A stretch of DNA of 49,778 bases from an uncultured Mycoplasmatota bacterium (GTDB lineage Bacteria; Bacillota_I; Bacilli_A; RF39; UBA660): the NCBI GenBank assembly GCA_947166445.1, contig CAMVED010000008.1, positions 1-49,778 on the forward strand, read 5' to 3'. Positions 41,158-49,778 of this stretch are shown here, piece after piece. Position 1 is the stretch's first letter; each line of letters starts with the position of its first letter. The notes under the pieces are model-generated. The model was given only the letters and a program-made list of their open reading frames with translations, did not search any database and was not told where the DNA came from. The position numbers were made by a program, and so were the translations under genes.

Positions 41158-42375
41158 ATTACTATTATACTTTTGTACTATAGTACTATAATCATAACCA
41201 TTTATTTTATATTCTTTTAACTTACTATTAGAATATCCCAAAACGTAAATATTCTTATCTTTTAAATATATACTACTATAAAAATCATTTTTATTACCTT
41301 TTAAAATATTAGAATCTTTTTCATATAAATTTTTATCATATTTAACTATTACTGCATCACTTGCTAAAGATTTATCTTTAGGTTTTCCAACGTAACCACA
41401 AACAATGATATTTCCATCACTATCGATATCTATATCATTAAAATAATTTATATTGTAATTAGTATACTTTGTATTATCTATTTCATTTAGTTTTGAATCA
41501 AATTTTACAAGAGCAGCACTATAATTACTTAACTCTTTTGGATTAACTACCTTAGTAGTAGCAACATAATAACTATTTCCATCTTTTACAACAGCATTAA
41601 TACCACTTTTATCAGTATATCCAAATGAACCAGATTCTAATTTTTTACCATTTTTATCATATCTTACTATAATTCCAGAATTAGCTTTTCCAAGCCCTAC
41701 AACTACATAAGAATCTTTTTCAACTATAATATCGTTAAATGATCCAGTATAAGGTCCTCCGTTATTGACTCTTAATTTTTCTTTACCATTTTGATCATAT
41801 TTTAAAAGAATTCCGCCACCAGTAGTATGATTTCCAATATAACCATCACTATAAATAGAAGTACCTACTACAACAATATCATCACCATCTAATTTAACTT
41901 TTTTAAATTCTGTTTTTTCTAGTATACTTAAATTTTTTCTCCATACTATTTTAAAATTTTTATCATATTTAGATATTATTCCCTCAGACATACCCTCATC
42001 ATGCTGTTCTTTAGTCATTTCAACTTTTCCAACAGCAATATAACCATCTGAAACTTTAACTACATCATTATAACGTCCATTGTATCCCTTTAAAAAACCT
42101 ACTTCTTTTATAGTTTTTCCATCTTTAACTTCAATAATAGTAGCTTTTTCATAACCATCGTCGTATTTGTTAATCTTACTATATCTATAATCACTAGCTC
42201 CTACTCCAATATAATTATTCTCATCATTAAGTACTAAATTGCTAACAACATTATAAAAAGTTGAAGCTTTTCTGTTCTTATAAATCTTAACACTAAAAAA
42301 TATAATTTCTCCCACTAGAAAAACTACCAAAGCAATTATTATAATTCTATATATTTTCTTTTGTTTTTCTGTCAT
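41149..42375 (-). CDS. Membrane-anchored beta-propeller-like extracellular protein
   Basis: N-terminal TM anchor; repeated (V)KYDKN-type blades; start after AGGAGTTGATA. Confidence 0.65.
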   Translation of the reverse strand: MTEKQKKIYRIIIIALVVFLVGEIIFFSVKIYKNRKASTFYNVVSNLVLNDENNYIGVGASDYRYSKINKYDDGYEKATIIEVKDGKTIKEVGFLKGYNGRYNDVVKVSDGYIAVGKVEMTKEQHDEGMSEGIISKYDKNFKIVWRKNLSILEKTEFKKVKLDGDDIVVVGTSIYSDGYIGNHTTGGGILLKYDQNGKEKLRVNNGGPYTGSFNDIIVEKDSYVVVGLGKANSGIIVRYDKNGKKLESGSFGYTDKSGINAVVKDGNSYYVATTKVVNPKELSNYSAALVKFDSKLNEIDNTKYTNYNINYFNDIDIDSDGNIIVCGYVGKPKDKSLASDAVIVKYDKNLYEKDSNILKGNKNDFYSSIYLKDKNIYVLGYSNSKLKEYKINGYDYSTIVQKYNSNLK

Positions 42376-42463
42376 ATTATCAACTCCTAAATAAAAATAG
42401 TGCATTACACATATAATATGTTAACACACTATTTTTAAAGTTTCAATTCATAAAACCAAATAA

Positions 42464-42883
42464 TTATTTTTCTGCTTTTTTAGTAGTTTTTTTATCTTTA
42501 GCTTCAAGTTTTTTAGTTATTTCTTTAGTAGCTTTAATAGCAGATTTTCTAAGTTCTTCAATTGAAGAATTAACTACTGGAGTAGCTTTGTCTTTAGCAA
42601 TTTTTGCAAGTTCTTCGGTTTTTTTCTTAATAACTTCAGCTTTTTCCTTAGCAATATCTAAAGCTTTTTCTTTATCTAAATCTTTAAGTTCAGCACTTAT
42701 TTCACCAATCTTAGCTTCGATATCATTCTTAACTTCTCCATAGTCAACTTCTTTTAGTTTCTTAACCATTTCATCAAATTTCTTAGATAAATCCTTTCTC
42801 ATTTCTTCTCCAGATTTTGGTGCTACCAATAAACCAATTCCTAAACCTGCTAAAGCTCCTGCTAATAAACTTCCTTTTTTCAT
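42464..42883 (-). CDS. YtxH domain-containing protein
   Basis: MKKGSLLAGALAGLGIGLLVAPKSGEEMRKDLSKK. Confidence 0.85.
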   Translation of the reverse strand: MKKGSLLAGALAGLGIGLLVAPKSGEEMRKDLSKKFDEMVKKLKEVDYGEVKNDIEAKIGEISAELKDLDKEKALDIAKEKAEVIKKKTEELAKIAKDKATPVVNSSIEELRKSAIKATKEITKKLEAKDKKTTKKAEK

Positions 42884-42896
42884 TTTATTTCCCTCC

Positions 42897-43163
42897 TTAT
42901 TTTTCCTTCTTAAATAATTTATCAATTACTAAAAGTGCTTTTCCTACTACTGTTTCACTAACACTAGTAACTGCATCAGATACAGTATCAATTGCATTAA
43001 AAACACCATCAACACTTTTTAATTTTTTGTATGCATCATCTAGTATCATATTAAGTTTGTCTGTAGTATTAATTAATTTTACGCTAGCAACTATTAAAAA
43101 TACCACCAACACTGAACAAAGTGTCAATAAAATTGTTAATAATACTGCATTTGCTCCTACCAT
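42897..43163 (-). CDS. DUF948-like membrane protein
   Basis: N-terminal TM then amphipathic helix, next to YtxH gene. Confidence 0.6.
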   Translation of the reverse strand: MVGANAVLLTILLTLCSVLVVFLIVASVKLINTTDKLNMILDDAYKKLKSVDGVFNAIDTVSDAVTSVSETVVGKALLVIDKLFKKEK

Positions 43164-43179
43164 TTTTATTCCTCCTTAC

Positions 43180-44136
43180 TTATTCCCTAGTTTCATACAT
43201 CATATCGATTAAATCATATAAATTCTTTTCATCAGGTTCTTCTGTATCATCCTCTACTACATCCAAATCTTTGATATTTTTCACTTTTTTGATTTCACTA
43301 GCAGTTTTTGGTCTCAATTGTTCTTTTGTTATTTCAAGTTCTTGAGTAGATTGTAATTCTTTTTCAGGTGCTTCTTCCAACTGATCTTTAATTTCATTAC
43401 TTAAATTATTATTTTTAATAGTACGTGTAGCACTAGATTTTGTTTTAACTTTTGCACTATCTTTATAATCAACGTTATATTCAAGTCCTAAATCATCAAA
43501 ATACTCTTCTGCATCTCCAAGCGTGATTTTTGATATTGCAGGTGGTTCCTCTTGTTTCATATCATACAAAAGTCCTAAATCATCGTCTTCCTCTTCACTA
43601 CTAACAGGAGTTACCCCATAAGCTTTTTGTCTGACAGTATCAAGTGTAACAGCCTCTCTCTTTTCTTTTGCAAACATTTCATTAAAAGATGACAAATCAT
43701 CATTTCTAGGTTGCTCTAAAACAGGACTTACTCCTACAAAACCATATACTGGAGAAATAATTGGTGAAGGTTTAAACTTCTCTTTTTGTCTATCATCTTT
43801 GTACCCAGAATACAATGGTTTCTTAACTTCTTCCCTTATAATTTCCTTCTTAGGCACAACAACAGGCTCATCTTCCATAATAATATCTTCTTCATCAAAA
43901 ATCATCGGTGTAACACGATGTTCCCTCTTTGGAAGTACTGGTTTTTTTTCTTCAATTTCTTCCTTTGGAAGTTCTATTTTCTTTGGTATAGTTTTTTCTA
44001 TATCAATTTTTTTAACCACTTCATCATCAAAATTATTGATTTTAACTGGTGATTTTTTAGTTTCCTCCACAACTTCTGTATCTTCTAGTTCATCTTCTTC
44101 AAATATTGCATTTTTTATTTTATCCAATAGTTTCAT
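43180..44136 (-). CDS. Hypothetical acidic protein
   Basis: 318-aa ORF, Glu/Lys/Pro-rich, inside a same-strand operon. Confidence 0.65.
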   Translation of the reverse strand: MKLLDKIKNAIFEEDELEDTEVVEETKKSPVKINNFDDEVVKKIDIEKTIPKKIELPKEEIEEKKPVLPKREHRVTPMIFDEEDIIMEDEPVVVPKKEIIREEVKKPLYSGYKDDRQKEKFKPSPIISPVYGFVGVSPVLEQPRNDDLSSFNEMFAKEKREAVTLDTVRQKAYGVTPVSSEEEDDDLGLLYDMKQEEPPAISKITLGDAEEYFDDLGLEYNVDYKDSAKVKTKSSATRTIKNNNLSNEIKDQLEEAPEKELQSTQELEITKEQLRPKTASEIKKVKNIKDLDVVEDDTEEPDEKNLYDLIDMMYETRE

Positions 44137-44148
44137 ATTAACACCTCT

Positions 44149-44802
44149 TTAATCTGAAGATTCCATATTAATAATATCTTCATCATTATTAGATTTACTT
44201 TCTTTATAATCCCCATATTCTTCTACATATTCTAAGAAATTATTGCCTTTCTTTTTAGGTCCAAGAAGTTCAAATAATTCAGAATCATATACTAAAGCAT
44301 TTGAGCCTATCATACTATCAATTATTTTATAATTATAATTTATACTTTTTAAAACCAATAAACTATTAGCAATAGCCCTTTTAACATCTTTAGTAACTAC
44401 TTCTATTTTAGCATAATTATACATAACTTCAACTAAATATCCACCTTTAGAATTACTAACTGTTACATATCCTTCTAAATCATTATAATCTATACTCTTA
44501 CTATACTTATAATCGTCTACAACTATATTATACTTATTTTGTTTTTTATTATAGTAACTTATTAAATCAACGTATAAATAGTATTTATCTCCATATGAGT
44601 ACAAAATATCATTACCTTTTAAATCACCAATTAATGTCATATGACTAGGTAAATATAATTTATATCCTTCCATATAAGTATTATATTTATGTACTTTCTC
44701 ATTTAATACCCTATCTACAATACCATCGTAATTCGTATTACTTATGTTAGTGCATCCAGTAAGTATAAAGAAAGTAGCCACTATTAGCAAATACTTTTTC
44801 AA
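44149..44802 (-). CDS. Putative lipoprotein
   Basis: MKKYLLIVATFFILTGCTN lipobox. Confidence 0.75.
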   Translation of the reverse strand: MKKYLLIVATFFILTGCTNISNTNYDGIVDRVLNEKVHKYNTYMEGYKLYLPSHMTLIGDLKGNDILYSYGDKYYLYVDLISYYNKKQNKYNIVVDDYKYSKSIDYNDLEGYVTVSNSKGGYLVEVMYNYAKIEVVTKDVKRAIANSLLVLKSINYNYKIIDSMIGSNALVYDSELFELLGPKKKGNNFLEYVEEYGDYKESKSNNDEDIINMESSD

Positions 44803-44838
44803 TTATTTCACCTCTTTTATTATATCAAATTAAAAACA

Positions 44839-45480
44839 TTATTCATTCTTTTTAACTGCATTTAACATATAAATTTGACAACCTTTTCTTGAAAATTTTT
44901 CCTCATATTCAGTCACAATATTATTATAGTCTTCTTTTTTATGTAAGTCTAGTGATAAATCAGTTATTTTATAACCATAATTTGAAAGTGAAACAACAGA
45001 ATACTCAAATAAATCTCTGTTATCAGTCTTCATAATTATTTTATTATCACCTAAAAATATTATATCATACTTTTCTAAAAATCTAAAGTTTGTTAATCTT
45101 CTTTTCTCATGTCTTGCCTTTGGCCAAGGATCTGAAAAATTTAAATATAAAGTATCAATTTCTTTAGAAAAAATATCATCAATTTTTAAAGCATCATAAT
45201 TTATTAAATGTAAATTGTTTAAAAAAGGTTTATTTTCAAGATCTTTAACACCATAAGCAAGAACTGTATCAATTCTTTCAATACCTATATAATTAATATC
45301 AGGATTTTGTCTTGCTATTTCATATATAAAAGAACATTTACCTGTACCTATTTCTAAACAAATTCTATTATTGTTTTCAAATAAACTATTCCATTTTCCT
45401 TTATAAAAAGAAGGATTAGATATAACATACTTACTATTTTCTAATATTTCTTTCTTATTTTTGATATTTCTAACGCGCAT
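44839..45480 (-). CDS. trmB: tRNA (guanine-N7-)-methyltransferase
   Basis: CLEIGTGKCSFIYEIA, GIERIDTVLAYG, LNFSDPWPKARHEKRRLT motifs. Confidence 0.95.
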   Translation of the reverse strand: MRVRNIKNKKEILENSKYVISNPSFYKGKWNSLFENNNRICLEIGTGKCSFIYEIARQNPDINYIGIERIDTVLAYGVKDLENKPFLNNLHLINYDALKIDDIFSKEIDTLYLNFSDPWPKARHEKRRLTNFRFLEKYDIIFLGDNKIIMKTDNRDLFEYSVVSLSNYGYKITDLSLDLHKKEDYNNIVTEYEEKFSRKGCQIYMLNAVKKNE

Positions 45481-45566
45481 ACTAACCACCACATATTATT
45501 ATACAATAGCCTAATCAAAAAACAAATATATATCATAAAATAAAAATAGAAAAAGGAGGAATACTA

Positions 45567-45782
45567 ATGCCTAATATGCCATTTTTTGGATATCAAAATC
45601 CTTACAATCAAATGCCTACTTCTAATCAAAATAATTTAACTCTTAATGCCTATTTAGAAATTCAAAATAAAATAACAATACTAGAAAACAAAGTAAATGA
45701 ATTAGAAAAGCGTCTAGAGTTGTTAGAAAATCAAAAAAACAACAAAAGCTTTGAATATCAAACTAGTATGAACATGATGTAA
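45567..45782 (+). CDS. Small coiled-coil protein with PN/Q-rich N-terminus
   Basis: AAAAGGAGGAATACTA-ATG; heptad helix ITILENKVNELEKRLELLE. Confidence 0.65.
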   Translation: MPNMPFFGYQNPYNQMPTSNQNNLTLNAYLEIQNKITILENKVNELEKRLELLENQKNNKSFEYQTSMNMM

Positions 45783-45783
45783 T

Positions 45784-47148
45784 ATGAACATAAAAAACAA
45801 TTCAAAATATGTCAAAAAACACGATATATTTATTTGTACTCATGATGAAGAAAATAACAGGCATAATTACATAGATAATATTAAAAAAGCAAGTGCAATT
45901 ATCGTAGACCAAGATATAAATAAAAACATTAAAATTCCCTTAATAAAGGTAAACAATACCAATGATACAATGTTTCAAATATATAATGACTATTACAATA
46001 GACCAACAGAAGGTTTAAATATAATTGGTATAACAGGTACAGATGGAAAAACAACTACTGCTTATATAATAAAAGAAATATTAGATAACTTATATGACAC
46101 TGCCTACTTAGGTACATTAGGACTAATCTACAAAGATAAAAAACTAGCTACACAAAATACTACAGTAGGAATAGATAAATTTTTAGAATATGCAAACATT
46201 CTAAAAAAAGAAAAAATAAACAACTTAGTAATGGAAATATCAAGTGAAGGATTATTACATAACAGATGTAATAATATAAAACTAAAAAGAGCTATTATAA
46301 CCAATATAACCAGTGACCATTTAAACGTTCACAAAACATTTGAAAACTACTTAAATTCAAAATTAAAAATCATAAATCTTTTAGATCAAGATGGAATAGT
46401 TATAGTAAATACAGAAGATATATCATATAAGTATATAAAGAATAATAAGAAAAAAATAAAAATATTAACATACGGGTTTAATAAAAAAGCAGATTATAGA
46501 ATTAAAAACTATAGATTAACAAATCAAAAAACAGAATTTACTTTAAAACACAAAAACAAAAAATATAAAATTGAAAGTCCTTTACTTGGAAAATTCAATA
46601 TATATAATTTAACTGCTGCTGTTGCAACAATTAATTCATTAGGAATTGAAATAGAAAAAGTATCAGAAATAATAAAAACTCTAAAACCTATTCCTGGAAG
46701 ATTAAATGTATTTAAAACAAAAAACAAAGCAAATCTGATACTTGATTACGCACACACTATAAACGCAACCCAAAAAATATTAGAATTTTCAAATAGTACA
46801 AAACGAGGAAACATTATAACAGTAGTAGGATGTGCTGGAGGTAGAGAAAAAGAAAAAAGAAAAGATATAGGCAAAATAGTTACAGAACTTTCAGATAAAG
46901 TTATTTTTACTATGGATGACCCTAGATATGAAAAAGTAAAAGATATAGTAAACGATATGCTAAAAGAAGTAAATAAAGACAATTTCATATATATAAAAAA
47001 CAGAAAAAAAGCTATAAAAAAAGCTATAAATATAGCAAAAGAAAATGATACAATTCTAATATTAGGAAAAGGAACAGATAACTATATGGCAATTAAAAAC
47101 AAATATAAAAAATACAATGATTTAAAAGAAATAAAAAAATACATTTAA
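45784..47148 (+). CDS. murE: Mur ligase, MurE-like (UDP-MurNAc-tripeptide synthetase)
   Basis: GITGTDGKTTTAYI, MEISSEGL, PIPGRLNVF, LDYAHT, DDPRYE motifs. Confidence 0.88.
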   Translation: MNIKNNSKYVKKHDIFICTHDEENNRHNYIDNIKKASAIIVDQDINKNIKIPLIKVNNTNDTMFQIYNDYYNRPTEGLNIIGITGTDGKTTTAYIIKEILDNLYDTAYLGTLGLIYKDKKLATQNTTVGIDKFLEYANILKKEKINNLVMEISSEGLLHNRCNNIKLKRAIITNITSDHLNVHKTFENYLNSKLKIINLLDQDGIVIVNTEDISYKYIKNNKKKIKILTYGFNKKADYRIKNYRLTNQKTEFTLKHKNKKYKIESPLLGKFNIYNLTAAVATINSLGIEIEKVSEIIKTLKPIPGRLNVFKTKNKANLILDYAHTINATQKILEFSNSTKRGNIITVVGCAGGREKEKRKDIGKIVTELSDKVIFTMDDPRYEKVKDIVNDMLKEVNKDNFIYIKNRKKAIKKAINIAKENDTILILGKGTDNYMAIKNKYKKYNDLKEIKKYI

Positions 47149-47164
47149 AAAATGTATTTTTATT

Positions 47165-47680
47165 CTATATATCTAAATCTTCTAAAAAGTTTTCTCCTTT
47201 TTGTACTTCATGTCTTATTAAATCATTATAATTTTGTTGTCTCAATGCTTCATATACAACTATTGCTACACAATTAGATAGATTTAAACTTCTTACATCT
47301 TCAGTCATTGGTATTCTCATACAATGATCTAAATTATCTTTTAATATTTTTTTATCTATTCCACTAGATTCTTTTCCGAAAATAAGATAAATATTTTCAT
47401 CTTTATTACTATAGTCAAAATCACTATGAGGTTTCTTACCATATCTAGTAAAGAAATAATATGTACCTTTATTTTTGCTTTTAAAGTCTTCATAGTTTTC
47501 ATAAACTTCATAATTTAATTTATCTATATAATTAGCACCACTTCTTTTTATACTTTTTTCATCAAGAGAAAAACCAAGTGGTTTAATAAGGTGTAATTTA
47601 GAACCCGTTGCCACACAAGTTCTCATAATATTTCCAGTATTTTGAGGTATCTCAGGTTCATATAAAACTACATTAATCAT
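47165..47680 (-). CDS. trmL: tRNA (cytidine(34)-2'-O)-methyltransferase
   Basis: VLYEPEIPQNTGNIMRTC, LIFGKESSGI, IPMTEDVRSLNLSNCVAIVVYEALRQ. Confidence 0.95.
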   Translation of the reverse strand: MINVVLYEPEIPQNTGNIMRTCVATGSKLHLIKPLGFSLDEKSIKRSGANYIDKLNYEVYENYEDFKSKNKGTYYFFTRYGKKPHSDFDYSNKDENIYLIFGKESSGIDKKILKDNLDHCMRIPMTEDVRSLNLSNCVAIVVYEALRQQNYNDLIRHEVQKGENFLEDLDI

Positions 47681-48210
47681 AATTCATAGCCATCCAAAAA
47701 CAAATCTACATCATCAATAGTTAATTTGTTTTTACCGTTAGAACTTAAAACATCAATTATCTTACCTTCATTAAATATCAAAAGTGTCGGATACTCATAA
47801 ACTTTTTTAACTAACTTATCACTTTTGTATTGATTATAAACTTTGTTTAAAAGATTGTTTTCATCCCTATCATAACCTAAATTAAGATATATGATATCTT
47901 CAGATAAATTGTTATCTTTTATATATTTTACAAATTTTTTCTCAAAACTTCTACATACAGATTCATCAGTAGTACACATATACATAATAAGCACATCTCT
48001 CTCCTGAAGAACAGTATCTATATTATTATATTCTACTTCTCTTAAAGTTGATGTAATAATTGGAGTATTAATCTTTGAGTCATTATACTGTTTAAACCAA
48101 GATAACAAATAAACAAAAGCAAGTAATGTAATTACAACAATAATACCTAACACTAAATAATTCTTTACAGGTATTTCTTTTGTTTCTTCCTTTGTTTTTT
48201 TATTAGCCAT
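47677..48210 (-). CDS. Membrane-anchored thioredoxin-fold-like protein
   Basis: TM anchor, DVLIMYMCTTDESVCRSFEKKF, cis-Pro-like EYPTLLIFNEGKII. Confidence 0.65.
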   Translation of the reverse strand: MANKKTKEETKEIPVKNYLVLGIIVVITLLAFVYLLSWFKQYNDSKINTPIITSTLREVEYNNIDTVLQERDVLIMYMCTTDESVCRSFEKKFVKYIKDNNLSEDIIYLNLGYDRDENNLLNKVYNQYKSDKLVKKVYEYPTLLIFNEGKIIDVLSSNGKNKLTIDDVDLFLDGYEL

Positions 48211-48283
48211 ATTTACCACCTCATTTTAATTATATTCTAACATATTAAATTTACTTAAGTAAAGGATTTTAAAAAAGAAATAG

Positions 48284-49778
48284 TTACTCTATTCCTTTTG
48301 TTTTTATTTCATTATTAATCTTTTCTATAAACTTATCTGTTCCTAGTGTCACAGTTTCTTCACTTCCATGAAGTCTATAACTAACACTATTAGAATCTAC
48401 TTCTTTTTGACCCAAAATTAAATTATATGGATACTTTTTAATTTGAGCTTCTCTCATTTTGTAACTTAATTTTTCATCTCGATCATCCAGATTTACTCTA
48501 ACACCATTTTCTTTTAGTTTAGATACAATTTCTTTAGCATAGTCTAAATGATAATTGTTATTTACTGGTATTACATTTATTTGTAATGGTGCAAGCCAAA
48601 GTGGTAAATTACCTTTAGTTTCTTCAAGTAAAAATGCTATGAATCTATCAAGAGATCCAAGAATAGCTCTATGAATTACAATTGGAGTCTTTTTACTACC
48701 ATCTTGATCTATATAAGTTAAGTCAAAATTCTTTGGAAGTAAGAAATCTAATTGAATTGTAGGAATAGCTACTTCATTACCTACTGCAGGTTTAATAAGA
48801 ATATCAAGTTTAGGTCCATAGAAAGCAGCTTCTCCTTCAGCCTCAAAATAATCTACTCCAATTTCATTTAATACGTCTCTTAATGCAGATTCTGCAGTAT
48901 CCCACATTTCATCATCTTGATAATATTTTACTTTATCCTCTTTATCTCTCAAAGATAATCTGAATTTATGCTTTGTAATATCTATTCCAAAATCCTTATA
49001 AACATCTATTATTAAGTCAAGTACTCCTTTAAACTCTTCTCCAATTTGTTCTGGTGTTACAAAAATATGAGAATCGTTTTGAGTAAAACATCTAGCACGT
49101 TCTATCCCTTTAACTGCTCCAGCTGCTTCGTATCTAAAATCATTTGCTACTTCTGCAATCTTCAAAGGTAAATCTCTATATGAATGAAGCTTATTTCCAT
49201 AAATAACCATATGATGAGGACAATTCATAGGCCTTAAAACATATTCTTCATCATCCAATTTCATAGATGGAAACATATCATCTTTATAGTGATCCCAGTG
49301 TCCACTTGTCTTATATAGTTCTACATTACCCAAATCAGGAGTATGAACGTGTAAATAACCATTAGATACTTCTTTTTCAGTTATATAGTTTTGAATAATT
49401 CTCCAAAGAGTATATCCGTTAGGAAGCCAAATAGGAAGACCTTTTCCTACTAAATCATTAAGCATAAATATTTCAAGATCTTTACCTATCTTACGGTGAT
49501 CTCTTTCTTTTGCTTCTTCAAGTTCTTTAAGATGAGCTTCCAAATCTTCTGGATTTTCAAAACAAATACCATATATTCTTTGAAGCATTTTATTATTTGA
49601 ATCACCTTTCCAATATGCTCCACTTACTTTTAAAAGTTTAAAGTTTTTCAAAAGCTTTGTAGATTCAACATGTGGTCCGCGACAAAGGTCAGTAAAATCT
49701 CCTTGAGTGTACATAGAAATAACAGTATCATCTTCATCCATTCTAGATATTAAATCTACTTTGTATGGATCATCTTTA
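48284..49778 (-). CDS. thrS: Threonyl-tRNA synthetase, N-terminus beyond window end
   Basis: [59 protein letters not shown]; frame remains open past the listed Met (..[18 protein letters not shown]). Confidence 0.97.
   Translation of the reverse strand, partial: KDDPYKVDLISRMDEDDTVISMYTQGDFTDLCRGPHVESTKLLKNFKLLKVSGAYWKGDSNNKMLQRIYGICFENPEDLEAHLKELEEAKERDHRKIGKDLEIFMLNDLVGKGLPIWLPNGYTLWRIIQNYITEKEVSNGYLHVHTPDLGNVELYKTSGHWDHYKDDMFPSMKLDDEEYVLRPMNCPHHMVIYGNKLHSYRDLPLKIAEVANDFRYEAAGAVKGIERARCFTQNDSHIFVTPEQIGEEFKGVLDLIIDVYKDFGIDITKHKFRLSLRDKEDKVKYYQDDEMWDTAESALRDVLNEIGVDYFEAEGEAAFYGPKLDILIKPAVGNEVAIPTIQLDFLLPKNFDLTYIDQDGSKKTPIVIHRAILGSLDRFIAFLLEETKGNLPLWLAPLQINVIPVNNNYHLDYAKEIVSKLKENGVRVNLDDRDEKLSYKMREAQIKKYPYNLILGQKEVDSNSVSYRLHGSEETVTLGTDKFIEKINNEIKTKGIE

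Overview
AT-rich, densely coded bacterial chromosomal window using standard code 11. The gene content points to a low-GC Firmicute/Bacilli-like organism, probably an uncultured gut lineage; this is inferred from gene content only. Core genes: ftsQ/murB/murG, pyrH, queH, rnhC, ligA, tcdA, a YebC-family gene, ezrA, pnp, rpsO, trmB, a MurE-like ligase, trmL, thrS (truncated at the right edge) and tRNA-Arg(ACG). Accessory content: a three-gene acyl-CoA dehydratase activase-like cluster (truncated at the left edge), two sortases, a thioester/SpaA-domain LPXTG-like pilin, a collagen-like GXX protein next to a glycosyltransferase, an NMT1/SsuA-like ABC transporter, two AMP-forming acyl-ligases and a histidine-kinase-like protein. 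The strongest unannotated signal is a probable type I toxin-antitoxin locus at 32276-32583. It has a 25-aa hydrophobic peptide with a hairpin-occluded Shine-Dalgarno, 24 bp of 5'-3' long-range mRNA pairing, and a convergent antisense RNA with its own promoter and terminator. Other signals: a kinase that has lost both phospho-acceptors, a sortase whose catalytic Arg appears replaced by Gln, a candidate AUU start codon, an orphan structured RNA with its own promoter and terminator, and a promoter whose spacer is a GC-rich palindrome. No CRISPR array, transposase or prophage module was seen. All product names come from reading motifs by eye; no database search was run.
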